Positions 44,785-54,184 of a DNA stretch of 64,000 nt are shown here, piece by piece; the first letter of the stretch is position 1, and every line of letters begins with the position of its first letter. Source of the stretch: Filimonas zeae. GTDB lineage: Bacteria > Bacteroidota > Bacteroidia > Chitinophagales > Chitinophagaceae. Location: positions 372,001 to 436,000 of the forward strand of contig NZ_BMIB01000002.1 in NCBI RefSeq assembly GCF_014641615.1. Direction: 5' to 3'. The translations under genes and the position numbers were made by a program. A model generated the notes under the pieces. It made no database searches. It saw only the letters and a list, made by a program, of their open reading frames with translations, and had not been told where the DNA came from.

Positions 44785-44881
44785 TCCGCATTCAGCAGGT
44801 ACCCCCTTATACATAACAAGGCAGAGATTGTACATATCATTTTAATTTAAAAAGCCAACAATGCTCCATAACCCTTACTGC

Positions 44882-44928
44882 AACTACATTTCGTTGCATA
44901 CAGATGCCACCCGGCACGAAATATCGTT
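44882..44928. promoter_or_regulatory. Pair of AACGA-N4-TCGTT-like dyads before the AraC gene
   Basis: AACTACATTTCGTT at 44882-44895 and, on the minus strand, AACGATATTTCGTG at 44915-44928. Each has nine of the ten dyad bases. Centres are 33 bases apart, about three helical turns. The same motif pair stands before the SDR gene at 52.2 kb. The remaining bases of this 309-base gap hold no gene. Confidence 0.6.
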
Positions 44929-45048
44929 CCGGTAGAAACACTAAACAATGCACAAACACTGGGTTTCAACCGGTTATAAACCGGGCCTTTGTTTTGCATA
45001 TACCGGCCAACGAGTACATATTTTCCGATAACCATTTCAATATCATTT

Positions 45049-45936
45049 ATGAATACCATTGCATTCCCTGGCAGCAGAAACATCCATGGCACCGAAGTAT
45101 ATTTCGAAATGCAGACACTGGAATGGATAAAGGCGAACAACCATACCACTTACACCGCTATCCATGAACAGCAAAGCTTTGAAATGATTTATGTAACCGA
45201 AGGAAGCGGCGTACACTGCATTAATTATGAACAATACGAACTGTGTAAAAACACCATCTACTGTGTGGCACCGGGTTACAGCCACAAACTGATGCTGGAC
45301 CCCGGAACGAAAGGGTATCTGCTCTCCTTCTCAGAATCCTTTCTGGCCACACACAGAGATCTGCATGATTATGAGCCGGACGGATATATCTATACTCAGT
45401 TTCACAACTACCCTTCGCTTGCTGTGGACGCAGAGTCATCGGAAGAAATGAAAGATATTCTGTCGATGATAGACAGGGAAATGAAGAAACACGGACTTAA
45501 GCGGATGGACCTGTTAAACAGGTACCTGCGCATTTATCTGATACTGTTTCAGCGGGAGGTAATCAGTTCTATTCCTACTATCCGGGAAAAGGTTCAGTAT
45601 GGGCTGACAGATAAATTTTTCCTGCTGCTGGAGTACAACTTCAAACAAAAAAAATCGGTCAACGCCTATGCAAAAGAACTCTGCGTTACACCGAACTATC
45701 TGAACCAGATGATCAAACGTGCCACAGGACAGTCTGCCCGTTATCATATCACCCAGCGGATATTGCAGGAAGCCAAAAGAAAACTCAGTCAGCCAGACAT
45801 CACGATGAAAGAGGTGGCGTTTATGCTGGGCTTTGATGACATTGCCCATTTCAGCAAATTCTTCAAGAACGGAACGGGCTTTACTTTTTCCACACTAAAG
45901 AAACGATGTGCCGGCGAGCGGGCGCAGCTTATTTAA
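45049..45936 (+). CDS. AraC family transcriptional regulator
   Basis: 295 residues from the ATG at 45049 (MNTIAFPGSRNIHGTEVYFE); 20 codons further upstream are open but look non-coding. Cupin-type sensor half with MIYVTEGSGVHCINYEQYEL and YCVAPGYSHKLML, and a C-terminal double helix-turn-helix with YAKELCVTPNYLNQMIKRAT and MKEVAFMLGFDDIAHFSKFF. It is followed after 25 bases by an SDR gene on the same strand, which it probably controls together with itself. Confidence 0.9.
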   Translation: MNTIAFPGSRNIHGTEVYFEMQTLEWIKANNHTTYTAIHEQQSFEMIYVTEGSGVHCINYEQYELCKNTIYCVAPGYSHKLMLDPGTKGYLLSFSESFLATHRDLHDYEPDGYIYTQFHNYPSLAVDAESSEEMKDILSMIDREMKKHGLKRMDLLNRYLRIYLILFQREVISSIPTIREKVQYGLTDKFFLLLEYNFKQKKSVNAYAKELCVTPNYLNQMIKRATGQSARYHITQRILQEAKRKLSQPDITMKEVAFMLGFDDIAHFSKFFKNGTGFTFSTLKKRCAGERAQLI

Positions 45937-45961
45937 TAAACATCCAGATATTTAAAATTGT

Positions 45962-46714
45962 ATGAGTACACTTCAGGGTAAGGTAGCTATCATCACCGGT
46001 GCAGGTCGCGGCATCGGCGCTGCCATTGCAGAATTATTTGCCGGAGAAGGCGCATCCGTTGTACTGACAGATGTGGAAAGCACTTCTCTTCAACAGGTAA
46101 CAGACACTATCATCGCACAGGGCGGACATGCCATCCGGCTGCAGCATGATGTATCCAGCGAAGAAGACTGGCAGAAAGTAACTGCAACGGCCATGGAGCA
46201 GTGGGGCAGAATTGACATTCTGGTGAATAATGCGGGAATCACCGGCAATCTGGATATTCCTTTTGAAGAAAGAACCCTGCAGGAGTTTAACAAAGTAATA
46301 GCCGTAAATCTTACCGGCCAGTTCCTGGGCATCAAAACCACACAGGCTTTTATGACTGCAGGTGCATCAATCGTCAATGTATCATCAATAGCAGGTATCA
46401 CGGGAAATGCAGGCGGCAATGCCTACACGGCTTCCAAAGGGGGTTCAAGAATGCTTTCAAAGGGAGCTGCCATAGACCTGGCAAAACGCGGCATCCGTGT
46501 CAACTCCCTTCATCCGGGTTATACCGAAACACCGATGGTTGCTAACATGCAGGGCGCTGCAGCATTTAAGGAAATGGCACTGGGCGCCACTCCGCTGGGC
46601 AGAGGCTCCAGCCCGTACGAGATTGCTCAGAGCGTTCTTTTTCTGGCGAGTGACGCAGCCTCCTTCATCACCGGAGCGGAGCTGGTTGCAGACGGTGGCT
46701 TTACTGCCTTTTAG
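45962..46714 (+). CDS. SDR family NAD(P)-dependent oxidoreductase
   Basis: 250 residues. Motifs TGAGRGIG (about 12-19), NNAG near 90, YTASKGGSRML with the catalytic Y and K, and the C-terminal FITGAELVADGGFTAF. A glucose-dehydrogenase or 3-ketoacyl-reductase-like member with unknown substrate. It follows the AraC gene closely and ends at a strong hairpin, so the pair forms a two-gene unit. Confidence 0.93.
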   Translation: MSTLQGKVAIITGAGRGIGAAIAELFAGEGASVVLTDVESTSLQQVTDTIIAQGGHAIRLQHDVSSEEDWQKVTATAMEQWGRIDILVNNAGITGNLDIPFEERTLQEFNKVIAVNLTGQFLGIKTTQAFMTAGASIVNVSSIAGITGNAGGNAYTASKGGSRMLSKGAAIDLAKRGIRVNSLHPGYTETPMVANMQGAAAFKEMALGATPLGRGSSPYEIAQSVLFLASDAASFITGAELVADGGFTAF

Positions 46715-46717
46715 CAA

Positions 46718-46749
46718 CAGGCGGGTAAGCATTCATGCTCACCCGCCTG
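46718..46749. terminator. Bidirectional terminator between SDR and sigma-54 regulator genes
   Basis: CAGGCGGGT (46718-46726) pairs with ACCCGCCTG (46741-46749); AGCAT/ATGCT continue the stem inside one mismatch. The genes on both sides converge here. Confidence 0.7.
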
Positions 46750-46797
46750 CTTCTGTTACACCTTCAGGTATTACATCAGCCGGAAGAGGCTTCCCGG

Positions 46798-48729
46798 CTA
46801 TACACCAATACCTTTTACTATACCCAGTTTCTTCATTTTAGATGCCAGTGTGGTTGGGGGTATCTTCAGTAGTTCTGCTGCTCCACCCGGACCATATATT
46901 TTACTGTCGCACAGCCTCAGAACATGGATAATGTGTTCCCGTTCATTTTCTTCCATGGTTCTGATGCGCCGGCGATCACTCCCCTCCTCACAAAAGTCGC
47001 CCTTCAGCAAAGAAAGATTATCAATATAATAACCGCTGGTCATTACAACAGCCCTTTCAATAAAGTTCTCCAGCTCCCTCACATTGCCGGGCCAGTCATA
47101 ACTGAGCAACTGGCTCATGACCTCCCGCGAAATCTCATAAGGATACTCCCCACCGGCATGCTCCTGCTGACGTTTCAGAAAGTACTCCGCCAGTAGCGGT
47201 ATATCTTCTTTCCGGTCTCTCAGAGGCGGCATGGTTACCGGAAAAACATTTAACCGGTAATACAGGTCCATTCTGAATCTGCCGGATGCCACTTCTTTCT
47301 CCAGATTTCTGTTTGTTGCAGCAATCACGCGGATGTCCACCCTGATAAGCGATCTTCCGCCCACCCTTTCAATTTCGCGCTGCTGCAGTACTCTTAACAG
47401 CTTTACCTGGGCGCTTAAAGGCATTTCGCCAATCTCATCCAGAAAGATGGTGCCTCCGTCTGCCATCTCAAATTTACCCGTGCGGGTATCGGCAGCGCCG
47501 GTAAAAGCGCCCTTTTCATGACCAAACAGTTCAGACTCTATCAGGTCAATGGGCAGCGAAGCACAGTTAACAATGATGAAGGGCCGGTCTTTACGGGCAG
47601 AGAGGCTATGTATACTTTTTGCTATCCGCTCTTTGCCGGTACCGTTTTCCCCCAGTATCAGCACAGAGGTATCCCGCTGCGCAACTTTCCTTATCAGATC
47701 AAAAATCATCAGCACGGCTGAGCTCCGGCCCACAATACCTGCAAACGAACTACCGGACACCGAAGATGCACTGCCGGCTTGCGGCTTCTGCGTCAACTGC
47801 CGGCCGGTAACAGGCGCGAAGAGTTTGCTGAACGCAGCTTCAAGATGACTCCTTACCACATCCAGTTTTTGTATATGTTCCTGCTGATATGTATTTCCTG
47901 TTTTACTGAAAAAACACATCACCTGAATGTCTCCGTCCGCCATCAACAACGGATAACAGAGGCATGATTTCAGCCGGAAAAACCGGGAGTAAAACCCGGC
48001 AAGGCTGCTGCTGCGGGCCAGCCCGTCGAAATCCGCCATGGTGCGGATAAACGGATTGTTTAATGCGGGCGACTCCAGGCTCAGTTCTTTCAGTACGCCC
48101 TTCTGGTGGCCCGATATATTGGAAAGTTCTGTAAACCCCAGCCGCTGGTATTCGCGGAAGTCAGTACGCAGATAGCCGGGGTACTGAATACGCAGCATTT
48201 TGTTTTCGTTTTTCAAACAGGTAAAGTAATCAAACGGTACAATGTTCTGCAGTATCTCAGGAACACTTCCCGGTATACGCTCATCCATTTCAGTGAGGAG
48301 ATTAATATCGCGCAGCGACTTCCTTACACTGTTCAGTTCCATGGTTTTGTACTCAGTACTCTTCTGGTGCCTGAATAACGCAATATCGATTGCTACAAGC
48401 AGATCTTTTTCGCGGAAAGGTTTTACCAGAAACCCGTAAGGCTGGGTAAGCTTCGCTTCCCGGAGAACCGACTCGCTGGAGTTAGCAGATAAATAAATAA
48501 AAGGAATACACTTTGAATGAAGCTGGTGTGCCAGCGTTATGCCATTGGCTGTTCCTTTCAGCTGTATATCCAGTAATACCAGCTGCGGACGACTGCTCTC
48601 CATCAGTGAAAGCGCTTTTGCTACCGAAACAGCAATGCCACATACCTGATAACCGGCCGTCTCCAGCACGCCTTTCAGCTGGTCTGCAACAGCAAATTCA
48701 TCCTCTACAATCAGAATTCCACCCATCAT
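46798..48729 (-). CDS. Sigma-54-dependent response regulator
   Basis: 643 residues. Receiver domain (about 1-120) with phospho-acceptor aspartate 54 in LVLLDIQLKG and the lysine in GFLVKPFRE; a GAF-like middle part (about 135-300); an AAA+ domain (about 330-560) with ENGTGKERIAKSIH (Walker A), HEKGAFTGA (the sigma-54 contact) and GGTIFLDEIGEMP; and a Fis-type helix-turn-helix at the end. It turns on sigma-54 promoters when phosphorylated. Its start overlaps the end of the histidine kinase gene by 4 bases, so the kinase is its partner. Target genes are not evident; I found no clear -24/-12 promoter nearby. Confidence 0.93.
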   Translation of the reverse strand: MMGGILIVEDEFAVADQLKGVLETAGYQVCGIAVSVAKALSLMESSRPQLVLLDIQLKGTANGITLAHQLHSKCIPFIYLSANSSESVLREAKLTQPYGFLVKPFREKDLLVAIDIALFRHQKSTEYKTMELNSVRKSLRDINLLTEMDERIPGSVPEILQNIVPFDYFTCLKNENKMLRIQYPGYLRTDFREYQRLGFTELSNISGHQKGVLKELSLESPALNNPFIRTMADFDGLARSSSLAGFYSRFFRLKSCLCYPLLMADGDIQVMCFFSKTGNTYQQEHIQKLDVVRSHLEAAFSKLFAPVTGRQLTQKPQAGSASSVSGSSFAGIVGRSSAVLMIFDLIRKVAQRDTSVLILGENGTGKERIAKSIHSLSARKDRPFIIVNCASLPIDLIESELFGHEKGAFTGAADTRTGKFEMADGGTIFLDEIGEMPLSAQVKLLRVLQQREIERVGGRSLIRVDIRVIAATNRNLEKEVASGRFRMDLYYRLNVFPVTMPPLRDRKEDIPLLAEYFLKRQQEHAGGEYPYEISREVMSQLLSYDWPGNVRELENFIERAVVMTSGYYIDNLSLLKGDFCEEGSDRRRIRTMEENEREHIIHVLRLCDSKIYGPGGAAELLKIPPTTLASKMKKLGIVKGIGV

Positions 48730-51092
48730 TGTTTTTCATTTAACTGATTAATGTCTGTAATCATTTCTATCCCGGCTTTATCCGCATCCCTGTTAAAAAA
48801 TATAGTAATACATACACCATTATCCGATACTATCTGCAGGTTTGCCTCCAGCTGATCACAGAAACCCCTGATCAGCGTTATGCCGAAAGAATCTGCCCGT
48901 AAAGGATCAAACCCGGGAGGGAAACCGATTCCGTTATCCCGCAGCACAAGGGTATACCCCTGTTCATTCCCGGAAAAAGTCAGTTCAATTAGCCCTTCCG
49001 GCTGTTGGGGAAAAGCATATTTAACGGCATTGGTAACTGCCTCGTTAAGAATCAGACCTATGGGTATTGCCTGCTGTATCGGAAGCTCCACATCGGCTAT
49101 GTGAATGCGGAAACGTACCCGGTCATCTTTGTTATAACCATCATTCAGATACAATATAAGTTCGCCGATATAGGACTGCACGTTAACAAACTGCAGGCTT
49201 TCGGACATATACAGCTTCTGATGCAGCAGAGACAAAGACTGAATCCGGTGCCTGCTGTCGTGGAAAGCACGTATGGCGCTCTCATCTTTTAAGCGAACGG
49301 CCTGTGAATATAGCAGGCTGTTTACCAGTTGAAGACTGTTTTTTACGCGGTGGTGCACTTCCACCAGCAATGATTCTTTTTCCCTGATCAGCTGACTCTT
49401 CTCTTCCAGTAACCGCTCTTTTTCATTGATCAGATTCTGCAGGGAGGCATTCCTCGTAAAGATCATCTGCTGTTGCTGACTCAGTACAGCATTGATGCGC
49501 TTCTTCTTCCTGGAATCGAGAAACATAAAAATCAATACCATTAATATAACTGCCAGCCCTGCGGAAATCAGCCGCCGCTCCATCACCGCTTTCTGCAGAC
49601 GTCCTTCCTGTAAGGTTTCATTCTGTTTCAGCAGTGTTATACTGTGCTCTTTCTGCGCTACATCATACTGCATGCGGAGCTCTTCAATCTGTTTACTTTT
49701 CTGTGCAGAGAAAATGGAATCATGCAATTCTTTGTAAGCCCTGAAATGGGCAATTGCAGAAAAATGATTGCCGCTTGCCGAATCCGCTCTGAAACGCATA
49801 AACTCAATATCCCTTAATCTGGAGACACCGGAGGCATCGCTTTTCATCACCAGAAAGCGGCTGATATATATGGCGGCCAGATTGAATTTATTCCAGCGCG
49901 TATACAGATCAGCCAGCTGAAAATACTCCAGTTGAATGTTGCCGGCCCTGTCATTATGCAGCGCCAGCTTAATGGATGTGAGATAGTAATCCTCCGCTGC
50001 AGCATAATTACCCAGTGCCTTGTTACAATCTCCCTTTGCACCTGCAATCTGCTGGCGGGCGTAATCGGTTTCCGGATACAGCATGGCATTACAGCTGTCC
50101 AGAAAGTACAGGGCCTCAATTTTACGCCCCTGCAAAACCATACAGTGTGCCATCTGCCGCAGTACGGTATATACTGCAAAGCGCTGGTGTACGTCCGGAT
50201 TCTTACCGGCCATAAAACAACTGAGTGCTGCCCTCAGGTATTGCAGCGATTTTTCGTTCTCACCCAGCACCTGATACCAGGTACCCAAACTACCGTTCAG
50301 CTGGGAGGCAGTAAACGGATCAATATCTTTATTACCATGGGCCAGCGCCTGCATGCCGTTGCTGATAGCAATGTTATAGTTGCCGTCGGACGACTCCACT
50401 GTAGCCAGCAGCCGGTACGTATCTGCAAGGGCCGCTGCCCGGGTAAATTGCTGAACGGACAATAGCCAGAGCAGCTTCTTACGGGCTTCTGCAATGTTGC
50501 CGGTGGAAATGAGCATATCGGCAAGACGCTGATGAATTTCCACCTGTTTATGTATACGGCCTGTTTTTTTAAATAACTGCAATGCCCGTTCATAACGATC
50601 TTTTTTTACATCCAGATAAGGCGGCAGCAGCGGCGTCCGGTCTGCAAACTTAAACCAGGCTTCCGCCCTCAGACTGTCGTTTCCGGCAACACTGTCCACC
50701 AGTATGGCTGCTGTAAAAAAACGGCTGGCCCGGTCAACTTTATCACACCTGAAAAAAAATCTTCCGGCTGCCACCAAGCTCTGATGTTTCAGCACAGTGA
50801 TGCCCGAAGACATCGCCAGCCTGATTGCCGCCTGCAGAGGAGGAAATGCACTATCCACCTTCTTTTTATTCGTGTAGTTCCATTCGGTATCATAATACTG
50901 TTCCGCAGTTTTCAGCAGTGCCACCACCTGTACAGAGTCGCGGTTTAGTTTCTTTGCGGGCGTTCCGGGTATAAATATCTCCGGTCCGGCAAATGCGGCC
51001 GCACAGCACACCATAAGCAGCATCAGCACCGGCAACCATCTTCCGGCGCATTGGCGGTATTGATATACGTTATGTTTACATAATACATTCAT
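48726..51092 (-). CDS. TPR-containing sensor histidine kinase (HisKA_2 type)
   Basis: 788 residues. N-terminal signal or membrane segment (LPVLMLLMVCCAAAFA), a long helical region of TPR-like repeats (about 60-480) outside the membrane, a second membrane helix (LAVILMVLIFMFLDS near 535), a coiled coil (NLINEKERLLEEKSQLIREK), then the phospho-acceptor histidine in EVHHRVKNSLQLVNSLLYSQ and an HATPase domain with NEAVTNAVKYAF and GIGFPPGF. The HRVKN motif is that of the HisKA_2/HWE-like branch. The TPR part probably senses a protein or peptide in the periplasm. The gene overlaps the sigma-54 response regulator by 4 bases. Confidence 0.92.
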   Translation of the reverse strand: MNVLCKHNVYQYRQCAGRWLPVLMLLMVCCAAAFAGPEIFIPGTPAKKLNRDSVQVVALLKTAEQYYDTEWNYTNKKKVDSAFPPLQAAIRLAMSSGITVLKHQSLVAAGRFFFRCDKVDRASRFFTAAILVDSVAGNDSLRAEAWFKFADRTPLLPPYLDVKKDRYERALQLFKKTGRIHKQVEIHQRLADMLISTGNIAEARKKLLWLLSVQQFTRAAALADTYRLLATVESSDGNYNIAISNGMQALAHGNKDIDPFTASQLNGSLGTWYQVLGENEKSLQYLRAALSCFMAGKNPDVHQRFAVYTVLRQMAHCMVLQGRKIEALYFLDSCNAMLYPETDYARQQIAGAKGDCNKALGNYAAAEDYYLTSIKLALHNDRAGNIQLEYFQLADLYTRWNKFNLAAIYISRFLVMKSDASGVSRLRDIEFMRFRADSASGNHFSAIAHFRAYKELHDSIFSAQKSKQIEELRMQYDVAQKEHSITLLKQNETLQEGRLQKAVMERRLISAGLAVILMVLIFMFLDSRKKKRINAVLSQQQQMIFTRNASLQNLINEKERLLEEKSQLIREKESLLVEVHHRVKNSLQLVNSLLYSQAVRLKDESAIRAFHDSRHRIQSLSLLHQKLYMSESLQFVNVQSYIGELILYLNDGYNKDDRVRFRIHIADVELPIQQAIPIGLILNEAVTNAVKYAFPQQPEGLIELTFSGNEQGYTLVLRDNGIGFPPGFDPLRADSFGITLIRGFCDQLEANLQIVSDNGVCITIFFNRDADKAGIEMITDINQLNEKQ

Positions 51093-51097
51093 TCCTG

Positions 51098-52066
51098 TTA
51101 CCTCTGTGATTTGTCATAATGCGCACTGTAATATTTTATCGTTTCCCGTACAGGTTCCATCCAGGAACTACTGTTTTGCAAAACAGGTTGCTCTTCCTCC
51201 AGGCTGGCATGCAGCTGATACGATGTACTGAAACAATTCAACCGCCATCTCACAGCCAACCGGTTCCGGCAAAAAAGCGTCAGCAGATATATCTGCCAGC
51301 TGCTGAGTACAATTATCTTTCTTTTTATACCGGTAACATGGCTTATCAGGTCGCGGAATCCCCTTACTGTCAGCCGGACACCACCAGCATAGTGAAACAC
51401 CCGGAACGGCAGGGCAGCATCTATCTGAATCATACGAAAAATAAATGCCGCCACATCCCCGGCATAAGCAAACGGTATAAGCACATCCGCATTTACCGGA
51501 AAACACACAGGCATTTTTCTTCTGCCAGGCAGGAACAGTTGTTCAATCTCCCTGTCCGTTGCATTGGGTCCCCACAACACGGGAATACGCACAATCATTA
51601 CCCGGCATTGTAATTCAACGGCCGCCTGTAATAACAGGTCCTCCATCTGGGTTTCCAGATCTCCGAGCGCTGTTACCGGCCGCGGCAATGTCTTCTTTGT
51701 AATGAGCATACCACCCTCATACTGACATATATTACCGGGGTAAATCAGCAGCAACCGGTGCCGTACCGCAATACTTATAATATTTGCCATTAGAATTGCA
51801 TAGTGCTTCAGGGGCATCAGGCGCCGGGAACACCGGCCCATGAAAACATACTTCTTATGCCTTACAGCACCCGTAAGTGCTACAGGATCTTCATAACTGC
51901 CATACACCAGCGATACCAGCGGAGAACAGCGTAGCTGCTGCGCAACATATTCATCCGACTGAACAAACAGGGTGAAAGCGATATTTTCTGACAAAAGATG
52001 CATCGCAAAGGCATAACCAATACCACTGCCTCCGCTCAGGATAACATAATCAGATTGTACTTCCAT
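51098..52066 (-). CDS. NAD-dependent epimerase/dehydratase-like protein
   Basis: 322 residues. Rossmann start YVILSGGSGIGYAFAMHLLS and segments such as LLIYPGNICQYEGG and VMIVRIPVLWGPNATDREIE fit the extended SDR / epimerase family; the loop SGGSGIG is a variant of GxxGxxG. The catalytic tyrosine is not obvious, so the protein may bind a nucleotide without acting as an epimerase. It ends 5 bases before the kinase gene begins on the same strand and may be co-transcribed with the two-component system. Confidence 0.75.
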   Translation of the reverse strand: MEVQSDYVILSGGSGIGYAFAMHLLSENIAFTLFVQSDEYVAQQLRCSPLVSLVYGSYEDPVALTGAVRHKKYVFMGRCSRRLMPLKHYAILMANIISIAVRHRLLLIYPGNICQYEGGMLITKKTLPRPVTALGDLETQMEDLLLQAAVELQCRVMIVRIPVLWGPNATDREIEQLFLPGRRKMPVCFPVNADVLIPFAYAGDVAAFIFRMIQIDAALPFRVFHYAGGVRLTVRGFRDLISHVTGIKRKIIVLSSWQIYLLTLFCRNRLAVRWRLNCFSTSYQLHASLEEEQPVLQNSSSWMEPVRETIKYYSAHYDKSQR

Positions 52067-52173
52067 CGTGACAGATATGTCTGTTTAGGTAAAGCTTCCG
52101 CTTACACCAGCAGCATGCCATATTTACAACCGGATGAAAACCAACTGCCTTAATGATATCCTTCCCACCCCAC

Positions 52174-52217
52174 AACGATACTTCGTTGCTCCTGCAAATC
52201 AACCACGATATTCCGTT
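52174..52217. promoter_or_regulatory. Pair of AACGA-N4-TCGTT dyads before the SDR-MBL-monooxygenase operon
   Basis: AACGATACTTCGTT at 52174-52187 (perfect dyad) and CACGATATTCCGTT at 52204-52217 (two mismatches), both in the same direction, centres 30 bases apart. The bases after each (GCT, then GCAA) are also alike. They match the pair at 44.9 kb. The rest of the 292-base gap has a TAATTTTA -7-like box at 52324-52331 before the SDR gene. Confidence 0.65.
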
Positions 52218-52358
52218 GCTGCAATAGATGCAATATCTGCGGATTATTACCGGCAGAACAGCATTGTTTGAAATTCGTAATTATCCGTTTGAACGATATA
52301 ATTCAGTAGCACCAGACCCGTGATAATTTTACATCATTAATAATTAAAACCATAAATT

Positions 52359-53105
52359 ATGAAAACAGCATCTAAAGTTGCATTGATTACCGGCGCATCC
52401 AGTGGTATTGGCGAGGGAGTAGCCAGATTGTTAGCTGCCAACGGTGTACGGGTAGGCCTTGCTGCAAGACGTACCGGCAAATTGAACAGCATACTTCAGG
52501 ACATCATCAAAGCGGGCGGAGATGGTATTGTTATTGAAATGGATGTAACCGACCCGGAAGCTGTTAAAGCAGGCGTGGAAGCGCTGTACGCGAAGTATGG
52601 AAAGATGGACATTCTGGTGAACAACGCCGGTATTATGCCTTTATCTGATGTGGAAACCCTGAAAGTAGATGAGTGGCATAAGATGGTAGATGTAAACATC
52701 AAGGGCACACTTAACACTACTGCTGCGGTTCTTCCTTACCTGATGGCACAGAATTCCGGCCACATTTTCAACCTCTCTTCCATAGCCGGCAGAAAACTGT
52801 TTACCGGCCTGAGTGTTTACTGCGCCACCAAACATGCGGTTGCAGCCTTCTCTGATATCATGCGGATGGAACTGGCTCCGAAGTACAAGATACGTGTTAC
52901 TTCGCTGCAGCCCGGTGCCGTGGCAACAGAGCTGTATGATCAGATCACGGATGCAAAATACCGGAAGAACATGGATGATCTTTCCAGACAAATGACCTTT
53001 CTGACTCCGGAAGATATTGCACAGAGTGTACTGTATGCTTTGCAGGCTCCCGAACATGTAAACGTATCAGAAATATTTATACTGCCCACAGAGCAACCCT
53101 GGTAG
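52359..53105 (+). CDS. SDR family NAD(P)-dependent oxidoreductase
   Basis: 248 residues. Motifs TGASSGIG (about 12-19), NNAG near 90, the catalytic Y-x3-K in VYCATKHAV, and PGAVATELYDQ. The pattern of clustered features (VDEWHKMVDVNIKGTLNTTA) fits the YdfG / serine-dehydrogenase-like branch. It is the first gene of a probable operon with the metallo-beta-lactamase-fold enzyme and the monooxygenase-NTF2 protein. AACGA-N4-TCGTT dyads lie upstream. Confidence 0.93.
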   Translation: MKTASKVALITGASSGIGEGVARLLAANGVRVGLAARRTGKLNSILQDIIKAGGDGIVIEMDVTDPEAVKAGVEALYAKYGKMDILVNNAGIMPLSDVETLKVDEWHKMVDVNIKGTLNTTAAVLPYLMAQNSGHIFNLSSIAGRKLFTGLSVYCATKHAVAAFSDIMRMELAPKYKIRVTSLQPGAVATELYDQITDAKYRKNMDDLSRQMTFLTPEDIAQSVLYALQAPEHVNVSEIFILPTEQPW

Positions 53106-53207
53106 TACCGGCAGGATGACCAGACAGCGCGCCCGTGACAGCCGCTACGGGTGCGCTTTTCAACCCATACCACCAGCAGTTTCTTTACCCGATACACAAT
53201 TCTTTGT

Positions 53208-54152
53208 ATGAAACAACAATCATCATTTTTATCCTGTCTCCTCCTGGCAGCCTGCCTTTGGGGTCATGCCCGGAAACCGCTGAATCAGCCGGGGTACTAC
53301 AAAATCCGCGTTGGCAGGTTTGAGGTAGTGGCCCTCAGCGACGGAACTTTCACGGCCGATGTGCACAGCATTCTGAAAGAAGCTGACTCCACTGAAGTGA
53401 GCAGGTTACTGCACAGCGCATTCCTGAATGACACGACAGAAACATCTATCAACGCCTACCTGATCAATACCGGCACCCGCGTACTGCTGGTTGACGCCGG
53501 TGCCGGTTCAAACCTGGGCAGCGGATGCGGGAAACTGCTGCAGCATCTCCGCGATGCAGGCTACAACGCTGCAGATATCACAGACATTCTTATCACACAT
53601 ATTCATATAGATCATGTAAGCGGATTGTCAGATACCAGCGGACGAACATTCCCGAATGCCACGCTGCATATTCATCAGAAAGATCTTACGTTCTGGCAGC
53701 AACATGCCACACCGCGTGCAGACGATACCTGGGGCATCCGCTTAAACCGACCGGGCTATCAGGCGGTGATACCCTATCTAACGGCAGGCAGGGTGCATAG
53801 CTTTGACTCCACCACTGAACTGTTCCCCGGCATATCAGCTGTAGCGTATAACGGACATACACCGGGACATACCATCTACACCCTCCGGGACGGGGAAGAA
53901 AAGATGGCATTCTGGGGTGATCTGATCCATGTAGCAGCCGTACAGTTCAGCAATCCGGCAATTACCGTAGCGTATGACTCTGACAAAACCCTGGCAGTTA
54001 CCCGGCGGCAGCAGGCATACAGCGATGCTGCGCAGAACGGCTATCTCGTTGCAGCCAGTCACATCTCCTTTCCAGGTGTGGGCAGAGTAAGCAGATCAGA
54101 TAACCGCTATACCTGGTATCCTGTGAATTACAGTATTTACGGCAAAAACTAA
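53208..54152 (+). CDS. Exported metallo-beta-lactamase fold hydrolase
   Basis: About 314 residues from the ATG at 53208 (MKQQSSFLSCLLLAACLWGH), which begins with a signal peptide; the cysteine in LLLAACLWG could be a lipidation site. The zinc site THIHIDHVSG (HxHxDH) is complete and further ligands appear in NGHTPGHT and FWGDLIHV. It resembles the quorum-quenching lactonase or alkylsulfatase-like branch of the fold, but the substrate is not clear. It follows the SDR by 102 bases on the same strand. Confidence 0.88.
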   Translation: MKQQSSFLSCLLLAACLWGHARKPLNQPGYYKIRVGRFEVVALSDGTFTADVHSILKEADSTEVSRLLHSAFLNDTTETSINAYLINTGTRVLLVDAGAGSNLGSGCGKLLQHLRDAGYNAADITDILITHIHIDHVSGLSDTSGRTFPNATLHIHQKDLTFWQQHATPRADDTWGIRLNRPGYQAVIPYLTAGRVHSFDSTTELFPGISAVAYNGHTPGHTIYTLRDGEEKMAFWGDLIHVAAVQFSNPAITVAYDSDKTLAVTRRQQAYSDAAQNGYLVAASHISFPGVGRVSRSDNRYTWYPVNYSIYGKN

Positions 54153-54184
54153 ACGCATCATTACCAACATTAAATCTCAATAAC

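Noticed and set aside
44828..44841. TTGTACATATCATT as a further FNR-type dyad before the isochorismatase-like gene
   Set aside because: The second half-site is shifted and does not match ATCAA, and its centre is not at the 52.5 bp distance seen at the two good promoters.
52265..52278. TTGTTTGAAATTCG as an FNR-type dyad before the SDR at 52359
   Set aside because: It lies at exactly the expected 52.5 bp from the TAATTTTA box, but only six of ten half-site bases match, so it is not claimed as a site.
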